DNA of 64,000 nt, taken from positions 25,853 through 89,852 of the forward strand of contig NZ_BNBM01000028.1 of the NCBI RefSeq assembly GCF_014655715.1, given 5' to 3'. Below are positions 43,294 through 51,857 of the stretch, piece by piece (position 1 is the first letter of the stretch; each line of letters starts with the position of its first letter). A model generated the notes under the pieces. The model was not told the origin of the DNA. It made no database searches and saw only the letters and a program-made list of their open reading frames with translations. The translations under genes were made by a program, and so were the position numbers. Source of the stretch: Streptomyces lanatus (GTDB lineage: Bacteria; Actinomycetota; Actinomycetes; Streptomycetales; Streptomycetaceae).

Positions 43294-44876
43294 CCTCCCC
43301 CACCGCCCTGCCCGGGTCCTCGCTGTCCGCCGCCCGACGCTCGCGCGAACTGGCCGGGACCGTCGGCGGTCCGGCCGTGGACGTCCTGGTCGTCGGTCTT
43401 GGCGCGACGGGTGCCGGGGCCGCGCTGGACGCCGCCGCCCGGGGTCTGACGGTGGCCGCTGTCGACGCCCATGACCTGGCCTTCGGCACCTCGCGCTTCA
43501 GCAGCAAGCTCATCCACGGCGGGCTGCGTTATCTGGCCTCGGCGCAGCTCGACGTGGCGCACGAGTCCGCGGTCGAGCGCGGCGTGCTGATGGAGCGGAC
43601 GGCACCGCATCTGGTGCGGGCGCAGCCGTTCGTGCTGCCGTTGACGCCGCTGGTCTCCCGCGCCCAGTCCACCCTGGCCTGGGCGGGTTTCCGGGCCGGT
43701 GACGCCCTGCGTCTGGCGGCCCGCACGGCCCGCGCCACGCTGCCGGCCCCGCGCCGCCTCTCCACGGTCGAGACCCGGCATCTCGCCCCCGCCCTGCGCG
43801 CCCAGGGCCTGCGCGGCGGCCTGCTGTCCTGGGACGGCCGGCTCACCGACGACGCCCGTCTGGTGACGGCCCTCGCCCGCACCGCCGCCGACCGGGGCGC
43901 CCGGATCCTCACCCGGGTCAGGGCCCTGGAGCTCACCGCGTCCGGCGCCCGGATACGGGACGAACTCACCGGCGAGGAGGGCGAGATCAGGGCCCGCGCC
44001 GTCATCAACGCGTCCGGCGTCTGGGCCGGCGGCCTGGTCGACGGCATCCGGATCCGCCCCTCACGCGGCACCCACCTGGTCCTGCGCTCCGAGCACCTCG
44101 GCCCGCTGCCCGCGGGCCTGCACGTCCCGGTCCCCGGCGAGACCAACCGCTTCGTCCTTGTCCTCCCCCAGGGCGACGGCCGGGTCTACGTCGGCCTCAC
44201 CGACGAGCCGGTCGAGGGCGACATCCCCGACGTCCCCGAGGTGCCCGAGACCGACATCGGCTTCCTGCTCGACGTCCTCGGTTCGGTGCTGGACGTCCCG
44301 GTCGGACGTGAGGACGTCGTCGGCGCGTTCGCGGGCCTACGTCCGCTGCTGGACACCACGCCGACGGCGAGCTCGGGCGGGGCGCCACGGACCTCCGACA
44401 TCTCCCGTCGGCACGCAGTCCTCACCTCCTCGGAGGGCGTGATCACGGTGGTCGGCGGCAAGCTCACCACCTACCGGCGGATGGCAGAGGACGCCGTGGA
44501 CGCCGCCGTCGCTGCTCACCGACTCCCGGCCGGCCCCTCCCCCACCGCCTCCCTCCCCCTCGTCGGCGCCGCGTCGCCCGAGGCCCTCGGAGCCGTCCGG
44601 GCACCACGCCGCCTCGTCCAGCGGTACGGCACGGAGGCAGCGGCCGTGCAGGAGCTCGCCGCGCACGATCCCCGGTTGGGTGAACCCGTGCTGCCGGGCC
44701 ATCCCGTCACTGGCGCCGAACTGCTGTGGGCCGTACGGCACGAGGGCGCGCTGGACGAGTCCGACGTGCTTGACCGGCGCACGCGCATCGGGCTTGTGCC
44801 GGCGGACCGGGGGGCGGCGCTGGAGGCCGTACGCGGGGTATTCCGGCAGCACCTTTCCGACCTCCGCTTTTGCTAG
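43290..44876 (+). CDS. glpD: glycerol-3-phosphate dehydrogenase, C-terminus altered
   Basis: A 528-residue FAD enzyme, co-translated with the TetR gene. DVLVVGLGATGAGAALDAAA is the FAD-binding motif, followed by FGTSRFSSKLIHGGLRYLAS and later ITVVGGKLTTYRRMAEDAVD. These are GlpD marks; the enzyme oxidises glycerol-3-phosphate to DHAP at the membrane. The last ten or so residues (FRQHLSDLRFC) are not typical. The DNA from about 44850 reads on the other strand as transposase, so an old insertion seems to have replaced the natural end. The lost tail is peripheral, so activity may survive. Confidence 0.82.
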   Translation: MTSPTALPGSSLSAARRSRELAGTVGGPAVDVLVVGLGATGAGAALDAAARGLTVAAVDAHDLAFGTSRFSSKLIHGGLRYLASAQLDVAHESAVERGVLMERTAPHLVRAQPFVLPLTPLVSRAQSTLAWAGFRAGDALRLAARTARATLPAPRRLSTVETRHLAPALRAQGLRGGLLSWDGRLTDDARLVTALARTAADRGARILTRVRALELTASGARIRDELTGEEGEIRARAVINASGVWAGGLVDGIRIRPSRGTHLVLRSEHLGPLPAGLHVPVPGETNRFVLVLPQGDGRVYVGLTDEPVEGDIPDVPEVPETDIGFLLDVLGSVLDVPVGREDVVGAFAGLRPLLDTTPTASSGGAPRTSDISRRHAVLTSSEGVITVVGGKLTTYRRMAEDAVDAAVAAHRLPAGPSPTASLPLVGAASPEALGAVRAPRRLVQRYGTEAAAVQELAAHDPRLGEPVLPGHPVTGAELLWAVRHEGALDESDVLDRRTRIGLVPADRGAALEAVRGVFRQHLSDLRFC

Positions 44877-45377
44877 CCGTATCGTTCCGGACAGCGCCCA
44901 GGCCCTTGCAGTCGTTGCGGTTGCCGGGCAGAGGTCGGCCAGCGGCGACGACCAGCCGTGTATCAGCGTCGATGACGCTCTGGTGATTGGTGAGTACCGA
45001 TAGTTCTTCGGCTGCTCGGCCACCGTATGGTCTCGTGTAGGCACCAAGGTGCCGTCCACGATGAGCACGGCGTCCTTGCGGAACCGTCGGCGCGGCCGCA
45101 GAGCGAGCAGCGGCCCAAGGCGGTTGATAAGGCGGTCGGCCGCGGAATTCGAGATGCCGAACAGCGGAGCAAGCCGGCGCACCGTCAAGTTGGTGCGCCA
45201 GTAGGCCGTGACCAGCAGGACACGGTCCTCCAGGGGCAGACTCCACGGCCGACGTCGGCGGACCAAGTCCGCGCCCTCCCGGCGCAGGGCGCTCACGAGC
45301 TTGGCGAAGCAGCGCGAGCTCAGCACGGTGAACGGGCCTGTCCAGGACGGCTGCGGCGCCGTGATCACACCAGCCAC
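44877..45377 (-). pseudogene. IS5-family transposase, truncated and frameshifted
   Basis: From GTG 45377 the protein has SWTGPFTVLSSRCFAKLVSA, a helix-turn-helix (NLTVRRLAPLFGISNSAADR) and the first DDE acidic site in VLIVDGTLVPTRDHTVAEQP. After NYRYS the frame changes (TNHQSVIDADTRLVVAAGRP), then changes back near NDCKG, and the gene runs into the end of glpD. The C-terminal third with the other catalytic residues is missing. It is a dead remnant; no inverted repeats were found. Confidence 0.85.
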
Positions 45378-45421
45378 GTGGTGATCATTTCACCAATACA
45401 TCGATGCCAGGGCTGGGCTCC

Positions 45422-45889
45422 TCACCCAGCTTCCCGGCCGCCGGCCAGACGTCGATGCCACCAGAGGTCAGAACGCCACTGCCGATGAGCGGCGAACGGA
45501 TCCGGCAGCGTGCGCGCCAGGTACCTGGCGTCCAACACCCTGACTTGCTGTTCCAACTCGGAGCGGGGCCGGGTCGGCAATTGCCGCAAGACCTCATCAA
45601 GCACGTCGCGGGCGTGCCGCACGTCATCGAAGGAACAACCGCGGCACGAACACTCCGAATCCTGCGGATAGAGCGGCCGACGTCCCGGTGCTTGCAGAAA
45701 GGCTCGATACCGTCGTAGCGCGCGGTCGGTAGCGCCGGGGTAGACGTAGTAGTCGCCCGAGAATCTCTCAACTCGATCTACCGCGACGCTGGTCCGGGCA
45801 GAGAGGCCGTGGATGCGGCGTGGAGGCAAGCTCCACGCGACACGAGGAGACTGTTCAGCGCGCAGCGCGCCGGGCCGTCTACGCGGCAT
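45422..45889 (-). CDS. hypothetical protein
   Basis: About 155 residues, not recognised. The middle reads RVERFSGDYYVYPGATDRAL then RRYRAFLQAPGRRPLYPQDS, followed by ECSCRGCSFDD, a three-Cys cluster that could bind metal, and a helical end. The true start may be internal, since the first 30 residues look like non-coding translation. It lies inside the degraded island. Confidence 0.45.
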   Translation of the reverse strand: MPRRRPGALRAEQSPRVAWSLPPRRIHGLSARTSVAVDRVERFSGDYYVYPGATDRALRRYRAFLQAPGRRPLYPQDSECSCRGCSFDDVRHARDVLDEVLRQLPTRPRSELEQQVRVLDARYLARTLPDPFAAHRQWRSDLWWHRRLAGGREAG

Positions 45890-46483
45890 CGGCCTTTCGG
45901 TACGTGGTCATGAGCATCATCATGCCAGATACCCATGGTCCGATGACGGCCAGGACACCGCATCCGATCTCGGTCCACCACCCCAGCGCTCAACTCCGTA
46001 GGCACGGGGCACGGAGTAGCCGGACTGTCCTTAGGGAGAGCTTATGGACCACCACGGCTATTTGGTCACCCACCACAGCGTCCGCCACTACATCAGATAT
46101 GCGCGATCTCGAACGGCCTCAGCTCGAGCAGACTCGTTGGCATCCAACATAGTAGGCCGAGGTCAGCGGGCTGTACACGTCTGACCTCGCTGCCCAAGGA
46201 CACGAACTTGTGTCCTGTGACAGTGAATGCTGAGCACACACCATTGAACCTTCAGCCGCGCCCGTCCGCCTCACGCGACCTTCCGCAAGATGATCCCTCG
46301 GATGGTTTCCTCGAACGCACAGATAAGAGGTTGCGCAGGTAGGCGGTGTGGATGATGCGGGCGGTCTCCACCGGGCCGTCGCACAGCGTCGGGTGCTGAG
46401 TGGTCGCATCGCCGAGGAAGTCGGTGAGCGGAGCACGTGAAGAAGCGGCCGTGAAATCCGTTGGGCACGCGTTCGACCCGGAC
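45890..46483. other. degraded region without an intact gene
   Basis: A minus-strand frame without a start reads EIGCGVLAVIGPWVSGMMML then MTTYRKADAA and stops near 45880; it looks like the end of a small membrane protein. Another minus frame near 46300-46430 reads FLGDATTQHPTLCDGPVETA and is open but unrecognised. GC content is a little lower than in the flanking operons. No RNA gene was seen. Confidence 0.4.
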
Positions 46484-46792
46484 CTACCATCGCGCGCATG
46501 ACGACTCATCACGAGATACTCGTGCGGGCGATCTGGCCGTACAGCCTCCGATTGCCAAGCACGGTACGGGACTTGGTGGAGTCGTAGCCGGCATCCAGGT
46601 GCACGGTGTGTGCTGGTGAAGGTCACCGAAGGCTTTCGCCAGTGTGGCCACGGCCTGGTCCTGCTTGGCCTCTCGACGGGCCTGGCGGGCATCTTCCAAC
46701 GCCTTGTTCTGTGCCTGGCGGGTGCCGCCGTACGTAGCCGCCGCGCCGACCAAGGCGCCGACGAGCCCCGAAACGGGAGAGATCCAATCCAC
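46484..46792 (-). CDS. small membrane-anchored hypothetical protein, C-terminus in IS debris
   Basis: From GTG 46792: VDWISPVSGLVGALVGAAAT, a membrane helix, then a charged helix (QNKALEDARQARREAKQDQA) predicted as coiled coil. After about residue 62 (FGDLHQ) the frame runs into transposase DNA and the remaining 40 residues are probably meaningless. Its start lies four bases after the acetyltransferase stop. Proteins of this shape are common in Streptomyces mobile elements. Confidence 0.5.
   Translation of the reverse strand: MDWISPVSGLVGALVGAAATYGGTRQAQNKALEDARQARREAKQDQAVATLAKAFGDLHQHTPCTWMPATTPPSPVPCLAIGGCTARSPARVSRDESSCARW
46509..46610 (-). mobile_element. IS5-type transposase fragment
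   Basis: One minus-strand frame reads HTVHLDAGYDSTKSRTVLGN then RRLYGQIARTSIS and stops. This is the DDE-domain stretch around the second catalytic Asp of IS5-family transposases. Only about 34 codons remain. It is a different transposase from the one at 44877-45377 and marks another insertion/deletion event. Confidence 0.65.
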
Positions 46793-46796
46793 AGCC

Positions 46797-47349
46797 TCAG
46801 CCCTTCTTGGTCTGCTTGTAGAAGAAGAATGCGGGCTGTTCGGCGGTCGGGAGCACCCACGACCGGCCCAGCAGATCGGGCAGCGGCTGGCCGTCCGGGA
46901 GAACGGTGAAGCCATGCCGGGTGTAGAACTCGCGGAGCCGCGCGGTTTCAAGATCGCGGGTGACGTTGCCGAACCAGATTCGTACACCCCGCTCCCTCAG
47001 CCGGCCCTATTGCACGGACCAGCGCGCTCCCGATACCCCGTCCCCGGAAGGCCGGAGCCACGGCCATGAGGTCCAGCTCGCTGTGCCGGTGCATGACAGG
47101 CGCGTACTCCGGCCGTCGCATCATCGTCATGCCGACAGCAACCTGTGACCGGCAGGTCAGTGCGGCGCCCGCAAGTTGGCCGGTCTCAATGTCGTGGTGA
47201 TGCAGCACCAGCGGCGCGTACAGGTGATCGTCTTTCACGGCCGGGATGGCGTTGGGCGCGATGCCCCGGATGGTCCTGCTGAACAGCTCCTGCACCTCGG
47301 CCCTTTGGGCGTCGGTGTTGGCCTCTGATATCGCCACATCCGTGCTCAT
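46797..47349 (-). pseudogene. GNAT acetyltransferase, one-base frameshift
   Basis: ATG 47349 starts STDVAISEANTDAQRAEVQE. The acetyl-CoA loop is clear in LDLMAVAPAFRGRGIGSALV. Near 47005 an extra G (GGGCCGG) breaks the frame. Removing it restores IGRLRERGVRIWFGNVTRDL and continues to FYTRHGFTVLPDGQPLPDLL and the stop at 46797. The repaired protein would be about 183 residues. One base separates it from a functional gene, so a sequencing error is possible. Confidence 0.78.
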
Positions 47350-47499
47350 GCTGCACAACAGTAGGGCACCCTCGGCCCCTCCCCGGCCCGGCCCGGCCCG
47401 GCCAGCAATCGAGGCGCCCAGGCGCAGCTCTACGTGTGCGCTGCTGCGCCTTCGGCCGTGTCCCTTCACTGGCGGAGCACCGGGCCAGGGCGCGGTAAA

Positions 47500-47631
47500 A
47501 CGTGGGCGGGGGTGCTGGCCGGCGCGCTTCCCGGTGGGGATGATCAGCTTGCGGCGGATGTCGTCCAATAGAACGTGCCGCGCGTACAGATCCCGGGCCA
47601 TGGCCACCAGGCCGGCGTCCAGGGCCTCCGG
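47500..47631 (-). pseudogene. serine recombinase C-terminal relic
   Basis: The frame reads GLVAMARDLYARHVLLDDIR then RKLIIPTGKRAGQHP, like the C-terminal DNA-binding end of phage-type resolvases/invertases. No catalytic domain is left. It lies between the acetyltransferase start and a tRNA fragment, consistent with a decayed integrative element. A GGCCC-rich simple repeat at 47385-47405 flanks it. Confidence 0.5.
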
Positions 47632-47965
47632 TCGCCGGCCGTGCTCCGACTGAGCCCCTGCGAGAACGAGCTCGGAAACCGGCTGCCCCTCACCCCGTAG
47701 GCCAATAGGGTGCGGCAATAGCTACCAGCGAGGAGCATGACGCGGTACGTGGCGCAGCCCGAGGTGGCATCACGGAGTGGGCAAGAGTTCAGAACTCGCA
47801 GCGTCGATTGCACCGGGCTCGAAGGGCCGCACGCCGGACCGTCACGCACCCAGTAGTAGGCGGGACCAGCGGGACCATTCCCGCAAAACACCGGAAGATT
47901 TACTGACGGCCGGTCAGGGCATCACGTAAGAGCAGGTCAGAGGCACAGCAGACACGCCCTCGCCA

Positions 47966-48013
47966 GGCGCCTTCTAAGCGCTTGGCCGCAGGTTCGAGTC
48001 CTGCCGGGGGCAC
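47966..48013 (+). tRNA. 3' half of tRNA-Arg(TCT), attachment-site remnant
   Basis: The anticodon arm is GGCGC-CTTCTAA-GCGCT (anticodon TCT at 47973-47975), the variable loop TGGCC has the canonical five bases, and the T arm is GCAGG-TTCGAGT-CCTGC. CGGGGGC, the 3' acceptor strand, then A follow. No GCCCCCG partner strand or D arm is found in the 60 bases upstream, so the 5' half is missing. Integrative elements of actinomycetes use exactly this part of tRNA genes as attachment site and leave such copies at one end. Confidence 0.72.
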
Positions 48014-48148
48014 TCACAAGATCACCATTAGCCATTTTTGTTGCAACTTAGCCTGCGGTGATGTGCGACTCAGTGACCGCAGGGCGCACTATGTTCGTCA
48101 CGCGCCCCCTGGAAGCTCCGGCAGGGACGTCACTCTCCGTCGCCACCT

Positions 48149-48526
48149 TCATGATCGTGTGACTTCCGTCGCCGGGCAAGCTCGGCCAGGGCACGGCTGA
48201 TCGCCCGGCGCTGACGTTGTTTCAGAGCTGCGCCGTCGGGCCCAGTCAATGAGGACGTACTCGATCCCGACCGCGAGTTCCGGACCGGGCTTCCAGCCAT
48301 GGGGCGCTGCCGGCCCGCCTGGGTTCGCCATGTGCACCAAAATCTCGTCCCGGGGTGGACAATCCGGCCCCTCCGGCGAAGTCCTGTCGGGCGTCAAGAT
48401 GCAGGTATCGTTGGGAAGTTGGGCAGGCACCCGCAGGCGATCGGCATCCCCGATCTTTGAGAGGTCCCGCTCGTCCTCCTTGTCGGGCCGCAGCCGAGCC
48501 AGTGCGTCGAGGGCGTCGACGTTCAT
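48149..48526 (-). CDS. hypothetical protein
   Basis: 125 residues from ATG 48526: NVDALDALARLRPDKEDERD at the start, then LPNDTCILTPDRTSPEGPDC and GWKPGPELAVGIEYVLIDWA, with a Ser/Thr/Pro-rich end. The composition is protein-like but I recognise no family. It sits next to the tRNA fragment and may belong to the lost element. Confidence 0.4.
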   Translation of the reverse strand: MNVDALDALARLRPDKEDERDLSKIGDADRLRVPAQLPNDTCILTPDRTSPEGPDCPPRDEILVHMANPGGPAAPHGWKPGPELAVGIEYVLIDWARRRSSETTSAPGDQPCPGRACPATEVTRS

Positions 48527-48753
48527 GCACAGCCGCTCCGGCGAGGAGGCGTCGAGGGTGGAAGCCGCGGTGAATCCGGGCAATCGTATGCCCTCGGATG
48601 GGCCCAGGAGGGTGCCGCGGTCATGCGACCGGCCCTGGTCCACGGCTTTGTTCTGGTGGGCGCGAGCGTCGCCGATCCGAAGGGCAGCGTCGTGGCGGGG
48701 AGTTCCGTAGGAAACAGCCGTGCCTGCCGGTCGCGCCCCGGCATGTGGCGCGG

Positions 48754-49287
48754 TCAGGACGGGGGGACGCTGCCCATCTCCGCCATGAAGGCGACCGGGC
48801 CGCTGTCGTAGCCGCGGACCATCTTGTGCAGCTGCCACTGCCCGGAGCCGTTCCGGACGAACTCCGCGATCGTCGCAGCCGTCGATCCGGCGACCTGTGT
48901 GAAGTCGTCCTTGAGCAGTTCCGAGTACTTCTCGACGACGAGCACGCCGGCGTTGCGCAGGTCGCCGAAGATGCGCCGGCCGCCGTCCTGGTGGATGGCC
49001 ACGCCGACCACCACCCTGCCGTAGGTGGGGGCCATCCGGTCGAACTCCAGGACCATCGTCTCAACGAAGCCGAAGCCCTGCCCGGTCTGGCTGTGCCGGG
49101 GCATGGTGATGGTGCCGTCCGGGGAGCGGCTGTCGTAGTGGACGACGTACTCGGGCCGGCCGTGGGGGTCGGACTCGGAGTACGTCGCGGCGATGATGTC
49201 GAGGTGACGCGGCGCCTCCCCCAACGGGCTGGGGTCCCACTTGAGTTTCACCTCGATCTTCCCGAGCCCCTTGCTGACGCTACTCAC
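48754..49287 (-). CDS. TerD-family stress protein
   Basis: A 177-residue protein starting at GTG 49287 after GGAGGAGACG. VSSVSKGLGKIEVKLKWDPS is the usual TerD start. LDIIAATYSESDPHGRPEYV, MVLEFDRMAPTYGRVVVGVA and IHQDGGRRIFGDL follow the Ca2+-binding beta-sandwich pattern. TerD proteins of Streptomyces affect tellurite tolerance, calcium signalling and development. No other ter genes are adjacent. Confidence 0.85.
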   Translation of the reverse strand: MSSVSKGLGKIEVKLKWDPSPLGEAPRHLDIIAATYSESDPHGRPEYVVHYDSRSPDGTITMPRHSQTGQGFGFVETMVLEFDRMAPTYGRVVVGVAIHQDGGRRIFGDLRNAGVLVVEKYSELLKDDFTQVAGSTAATIAEFVRNGSGQWQLHKMVRGYDSGPVAFMAEMGSVPPS

Positions 49288-49676
49288 CGGACGTCTCCTC
49301 CCCGCATCGGGCCATCGCGGAGCCGATCCGGCCCTCGCCACCATCAAGTATGGCCTGTGACCAGCTCTTTGATGCTTCGATAACTGCGTGGGTGCCGATC
49401 AGGTAACACGGGATGATGAATCGCCCGTGTCGATCGGGGAGGGGAAGGAGCACCTGTTTGTACCCGCTCGGATGAGGCTGGTTGAACTGGCGTGGACCGC
49501 GTCTGCCTGGAGCTGTCCGTCGGATGCTCGCGAGAGGTGTCACTGGGAGGGCTGGTGGGCGCCGCCAGCGTGGAAGCGGGTGATCAGGGACGGATCAGAC
49601 CGCGAAGACCCAGGCCGGCGTCGGGGCGGCGATGACGACGGTGCCGAGGACGTCGTGCGGGTAACGATCGCCGGCG
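49288..49676. other. intergenic region, no gene recognised
   Basis: Both strands have short open frames, but none has a known motif or a good ribosome binding site. It contains the promoter of the terD-like gene. No hairpin or repeat stands out. Confidence 0.35.
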
Positions 49677-49961
49677 TCACCCTTCAGGTGCGGCGCCTTC
49701 GCAAACGTCGAGGACACCGACCAGACCCAGCCGGTCGAGGGTGCCGCGGGCCTGGGCGCCGGCGTGGGTGACGATCATCCTCGTGCCGCCCACCCGCGCC
49801 GCCCGGAGCACGGTGAGGAGAGCCCGTCCGCCGCCGCTACCGAGGTAGGTGACACGCTGGAGATCGATCTCCACGACACGCGGATGCGAACGGAGGGCAT
49901 TCCTCAGATCGTCGCCAATGCGTGCGGCATTGTGCGCCGTGATCTCACCGGAGAGCCGCAC
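49677..49961 (-). CDS. STAS-domain anti-anti-sigma factor, short
   Basis: 94 residues: RLSGEITAHNAARIGDDLRN, VVEIDLQRVTYLGSGGGRAL and VTHAGAQARGTLDRLGLVGV. The loop LGSGGG corresponds to the phosphorylatable Ser loop (usually DSSG) of SpoIIAA/RsbV proteins. The first strand begins only a few residues upstream in a frame without a start codon, so the N-terminus is short or damaged. No partner kinase is nearby. Confidence 0.6.
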   Translation of the reverse strand: MRLSGEITAHNAARIGDDLRNALRSHPRVVEIDLQRVTYLGSGGGRALLTVLRAARVGGTRMIVTHAGAQARGTLDRLGLVGVLDVCEGAAPEG

Positions 49962-50262
49962 GACGCCATACCGGGTCAGGGGGCCAGGCCGTCCAGAGCG
50001 CCGAGCCAGAACCCGGCACCGTCATGCCAGCGGGCCACCACGGCGATGGCCATGGTCAACCGCGCCAGGGCAACAATCTGTCCGGCGGCCGGGGGCGCAT
50101 CCCGCCGGCTTCCCCGAGCCTGTCCGGTCGCCCCCATGGGTCACTCCCCCATGGCGCGCCGGTCCACCGAGGCTTCGCCGGCCCGCTCGGAGGCGTATCA
50201 GGGCGGTATCAGGGCGGCTCACGTCCGGCGTAGCAGCACGGCAAGGGCACCGCGGCCGCTTC

Positions 50263-50487
50263 TCACAATGCCTTGCCCTGCCTGACGTCGGCGTAGCAGG
50301 CGCAAGCGCCTTCGTGCGGGTCGAGGTGGGCGAGGTGGTCCCGGCAGCCGCAGACCGGCTCCGACTCCCGGACAGCCACGCGGCGGCTCTCGCCAAGCTC
50401 GTCGACCAGCTTCGTCACCGGGCCGGAGGCGTCGGCTGCGACGTATCCGCCCGCAGCGATCACAACCACGGTCTCCAATCCCGCCAT
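50263..50487 (-). CDS. small Cys/His-rich hypothetical protein
   Basis: 74 residues from ATG 50487, with AAGGA upstream. MAGLETVVVIAAGGYVAADA is a short hydrophobic start. The second half, CGCRDHLAHLDPHEGACAC, has paired C-x-C motifs and two His, a plausible single zinc site of the kind found in many small Streptomyces proteins. Function unknown. Confidence 0.5.
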   Translation of the reverse strand: MAGLETVVVIAAGGYVAADASGPVTKLVDELGESRRVAVRESEPVCGCRDHLAHLDPHEGACACYADVRQGKAL

Positions 50488-50716
50488 CGGTCCTTGTTCC
50501 CGTCCCCGTTGGCCGCTGCGAGATCATTCTTCATCCGGACAGGCCCACAGTCCGAGGCGATCGCCAGTTAGTCCCTTGGCATGACACGCCATCGGAAAGA
50601 CGACGGCGCGCCAAGCCCACGGGGATCCGTGCCGCCCTCACCTCGAGGATGCATCGTCCGACGCGGGCCGGTCGGGTGCCCCGGAAAGGGATGGCCGCCC
50701 GACCGGCCGACGGCGA

Positions 50717-51640
50717 CTACGCCGCCTGCGAGTGCAGGAGGCGAGCCAGCAGGTCGTCGAGGGTGACCATGCCGGTGAGGCGGCCGGCCTCGTCGCGGAC
50801 GACGGCGAGGGAAGCGCGTCGCTGGCGGAGCTGCTCGATGGCGTGACTGATCGTGTCCTGTCCGGTCAGCTCCGGTACGGGGCGGGCCAGATCGTGGGCG
50901 GAGGCGGTACGGCCCCGGCTACGGGCGATGAGGGCGTCCCGGGCGTGGACCGAGCCGATGACACGGTCCCCGTCGCGGACCAGGAGGCGATTGCGGCCGT
51001 GCTCGGCCGCGGTGGCCAAGATGGCGTCCAGGTCTGCTTCCACACCCACCGTGGTGATCCGCGCGGCGGGCACCTGAAGGTCCCTGACGGGATTATGAGG
51101 CTCGGTGAGCGAGCTGGTGAGCAGCCCGGAGTCCTCCTTGCTGATCAGACCGAGCCGCTCCGACTCCTCGACCAGATGGGTGAGTTCCTCGCGATTGTGG
51201 ACCGCGGCGAGTTCGTCGCGGGGGGTGACCCGGCACAGCCGTACCAGGGCGTTGCTCACCTTGTTGAGCACCCAGATCAGCGGACGCACCAGCTTGACCA
51301 CGCCCCGGAAGGGCGGGAGAGCAGCATGGCGGAGCGTTCGGGGTGGGCGATGGCCCAGGACTTGAGGGCCATCTCGCCGACCACCATGTGCAGGAACACG
51401 ACCACGATCACGGCGAGCGCCCCGAGTACGGCGGCGCCTCCTGCCCCGCCCATCACCGGCAGGCCGGAGGCTACCGCCGCCGCCCGTGGTTGACGGCGGC
51501 CCGGCCGTCGGCGGTGATCTCCGCGAGACGGCGCACCTGGACGACGTACTGGCGCAGCAGCCAGATCCGCCCGAGGGCCGCCGTAAGCCAACGCGAGCGC
51601 GAACGCGCACCACGACAGCGCCGAGTCCGGCCGCGCCTCC
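50717..51640 (-). pseudogene. CNNM/CorC-like CBS membrane protein, frameshifted
   Basis: The downstream part is well preserved: GVVKLVRPLIWVLNKVSNAL, then HNREELTHLVEESERLGLIS, RDLQVPAARITTVGVEADLD and two CBS halves (RNRLLVRDGDRVIGSVHARD, LAVVRDEAGRLTGMVTLDDL). The preceding membrane part lies in another frame (ALAVIVVVFLHMVVGEMALK, SWAIAHPERSAML), so the frame is lost near 51320 and again upstream. The N-terminal helices of the DUF21 domain are unrecognisable. Intact proteins are Mg2+/Co2+ transport-related. Confidence 0.7.
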
Positions 51641-51784
51641 CCCGTTGACGCGAGGCTCGTGTGGCCGTATCTGTGGCTGGCCTCCGTGCCCGCACGGCCC
51701 GGGCTTCATCCGCACGCGCCCCTGAGCCGACCCTGAGACTTCCCCCATGCCTCCCCCATCTGTCCCCCATCCACCCCGGATATG

Positions 51785-51837
51785 TGTCAGGAATCTTTGA
51801 CAGGTGCCCGCGGGTCCTGTCAGCCTTTTCTGACAGG
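51785..51837. promoter_or_regulatory. two phased operators upstream of ArsR-family gene
   Basis: CCTGTCAG-CCTTTT-CTGACAGG at 51816-51837 is a perfect 8-bp inverted repeat with a six-base spacer. A second copy, TGTCAG-GAATCT-TTGACA at 51785-51802, matches five of six. Their centres are 33 bp apart, close to three helical turns. The right arm of the first copy is also a consensus -35 (TTGACA). Both end 21 bases before the regulator gene, so autoregulation by that protein is likely. Confidence 0.7.
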
Positions 51838-51857
51838 TACGACGGAAAGGGGCCGCG

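Noticed and set aside
40245..44876. A single 1543-codon plus-strand open frame.
   Set aside because: Only its last third (from 43290) is real GlpD. The first part is the complement of the lipid-kinase and flavoprotein genes and has no protein-like motifs.
47385..47405. CCCGG-type tandem repeat, considered as a possible CRISPR or structured repeat.
   Set aside because: It is a short GC simple repeat of about four units with no spacers. No CRISPR array was seen anywhere in the window.
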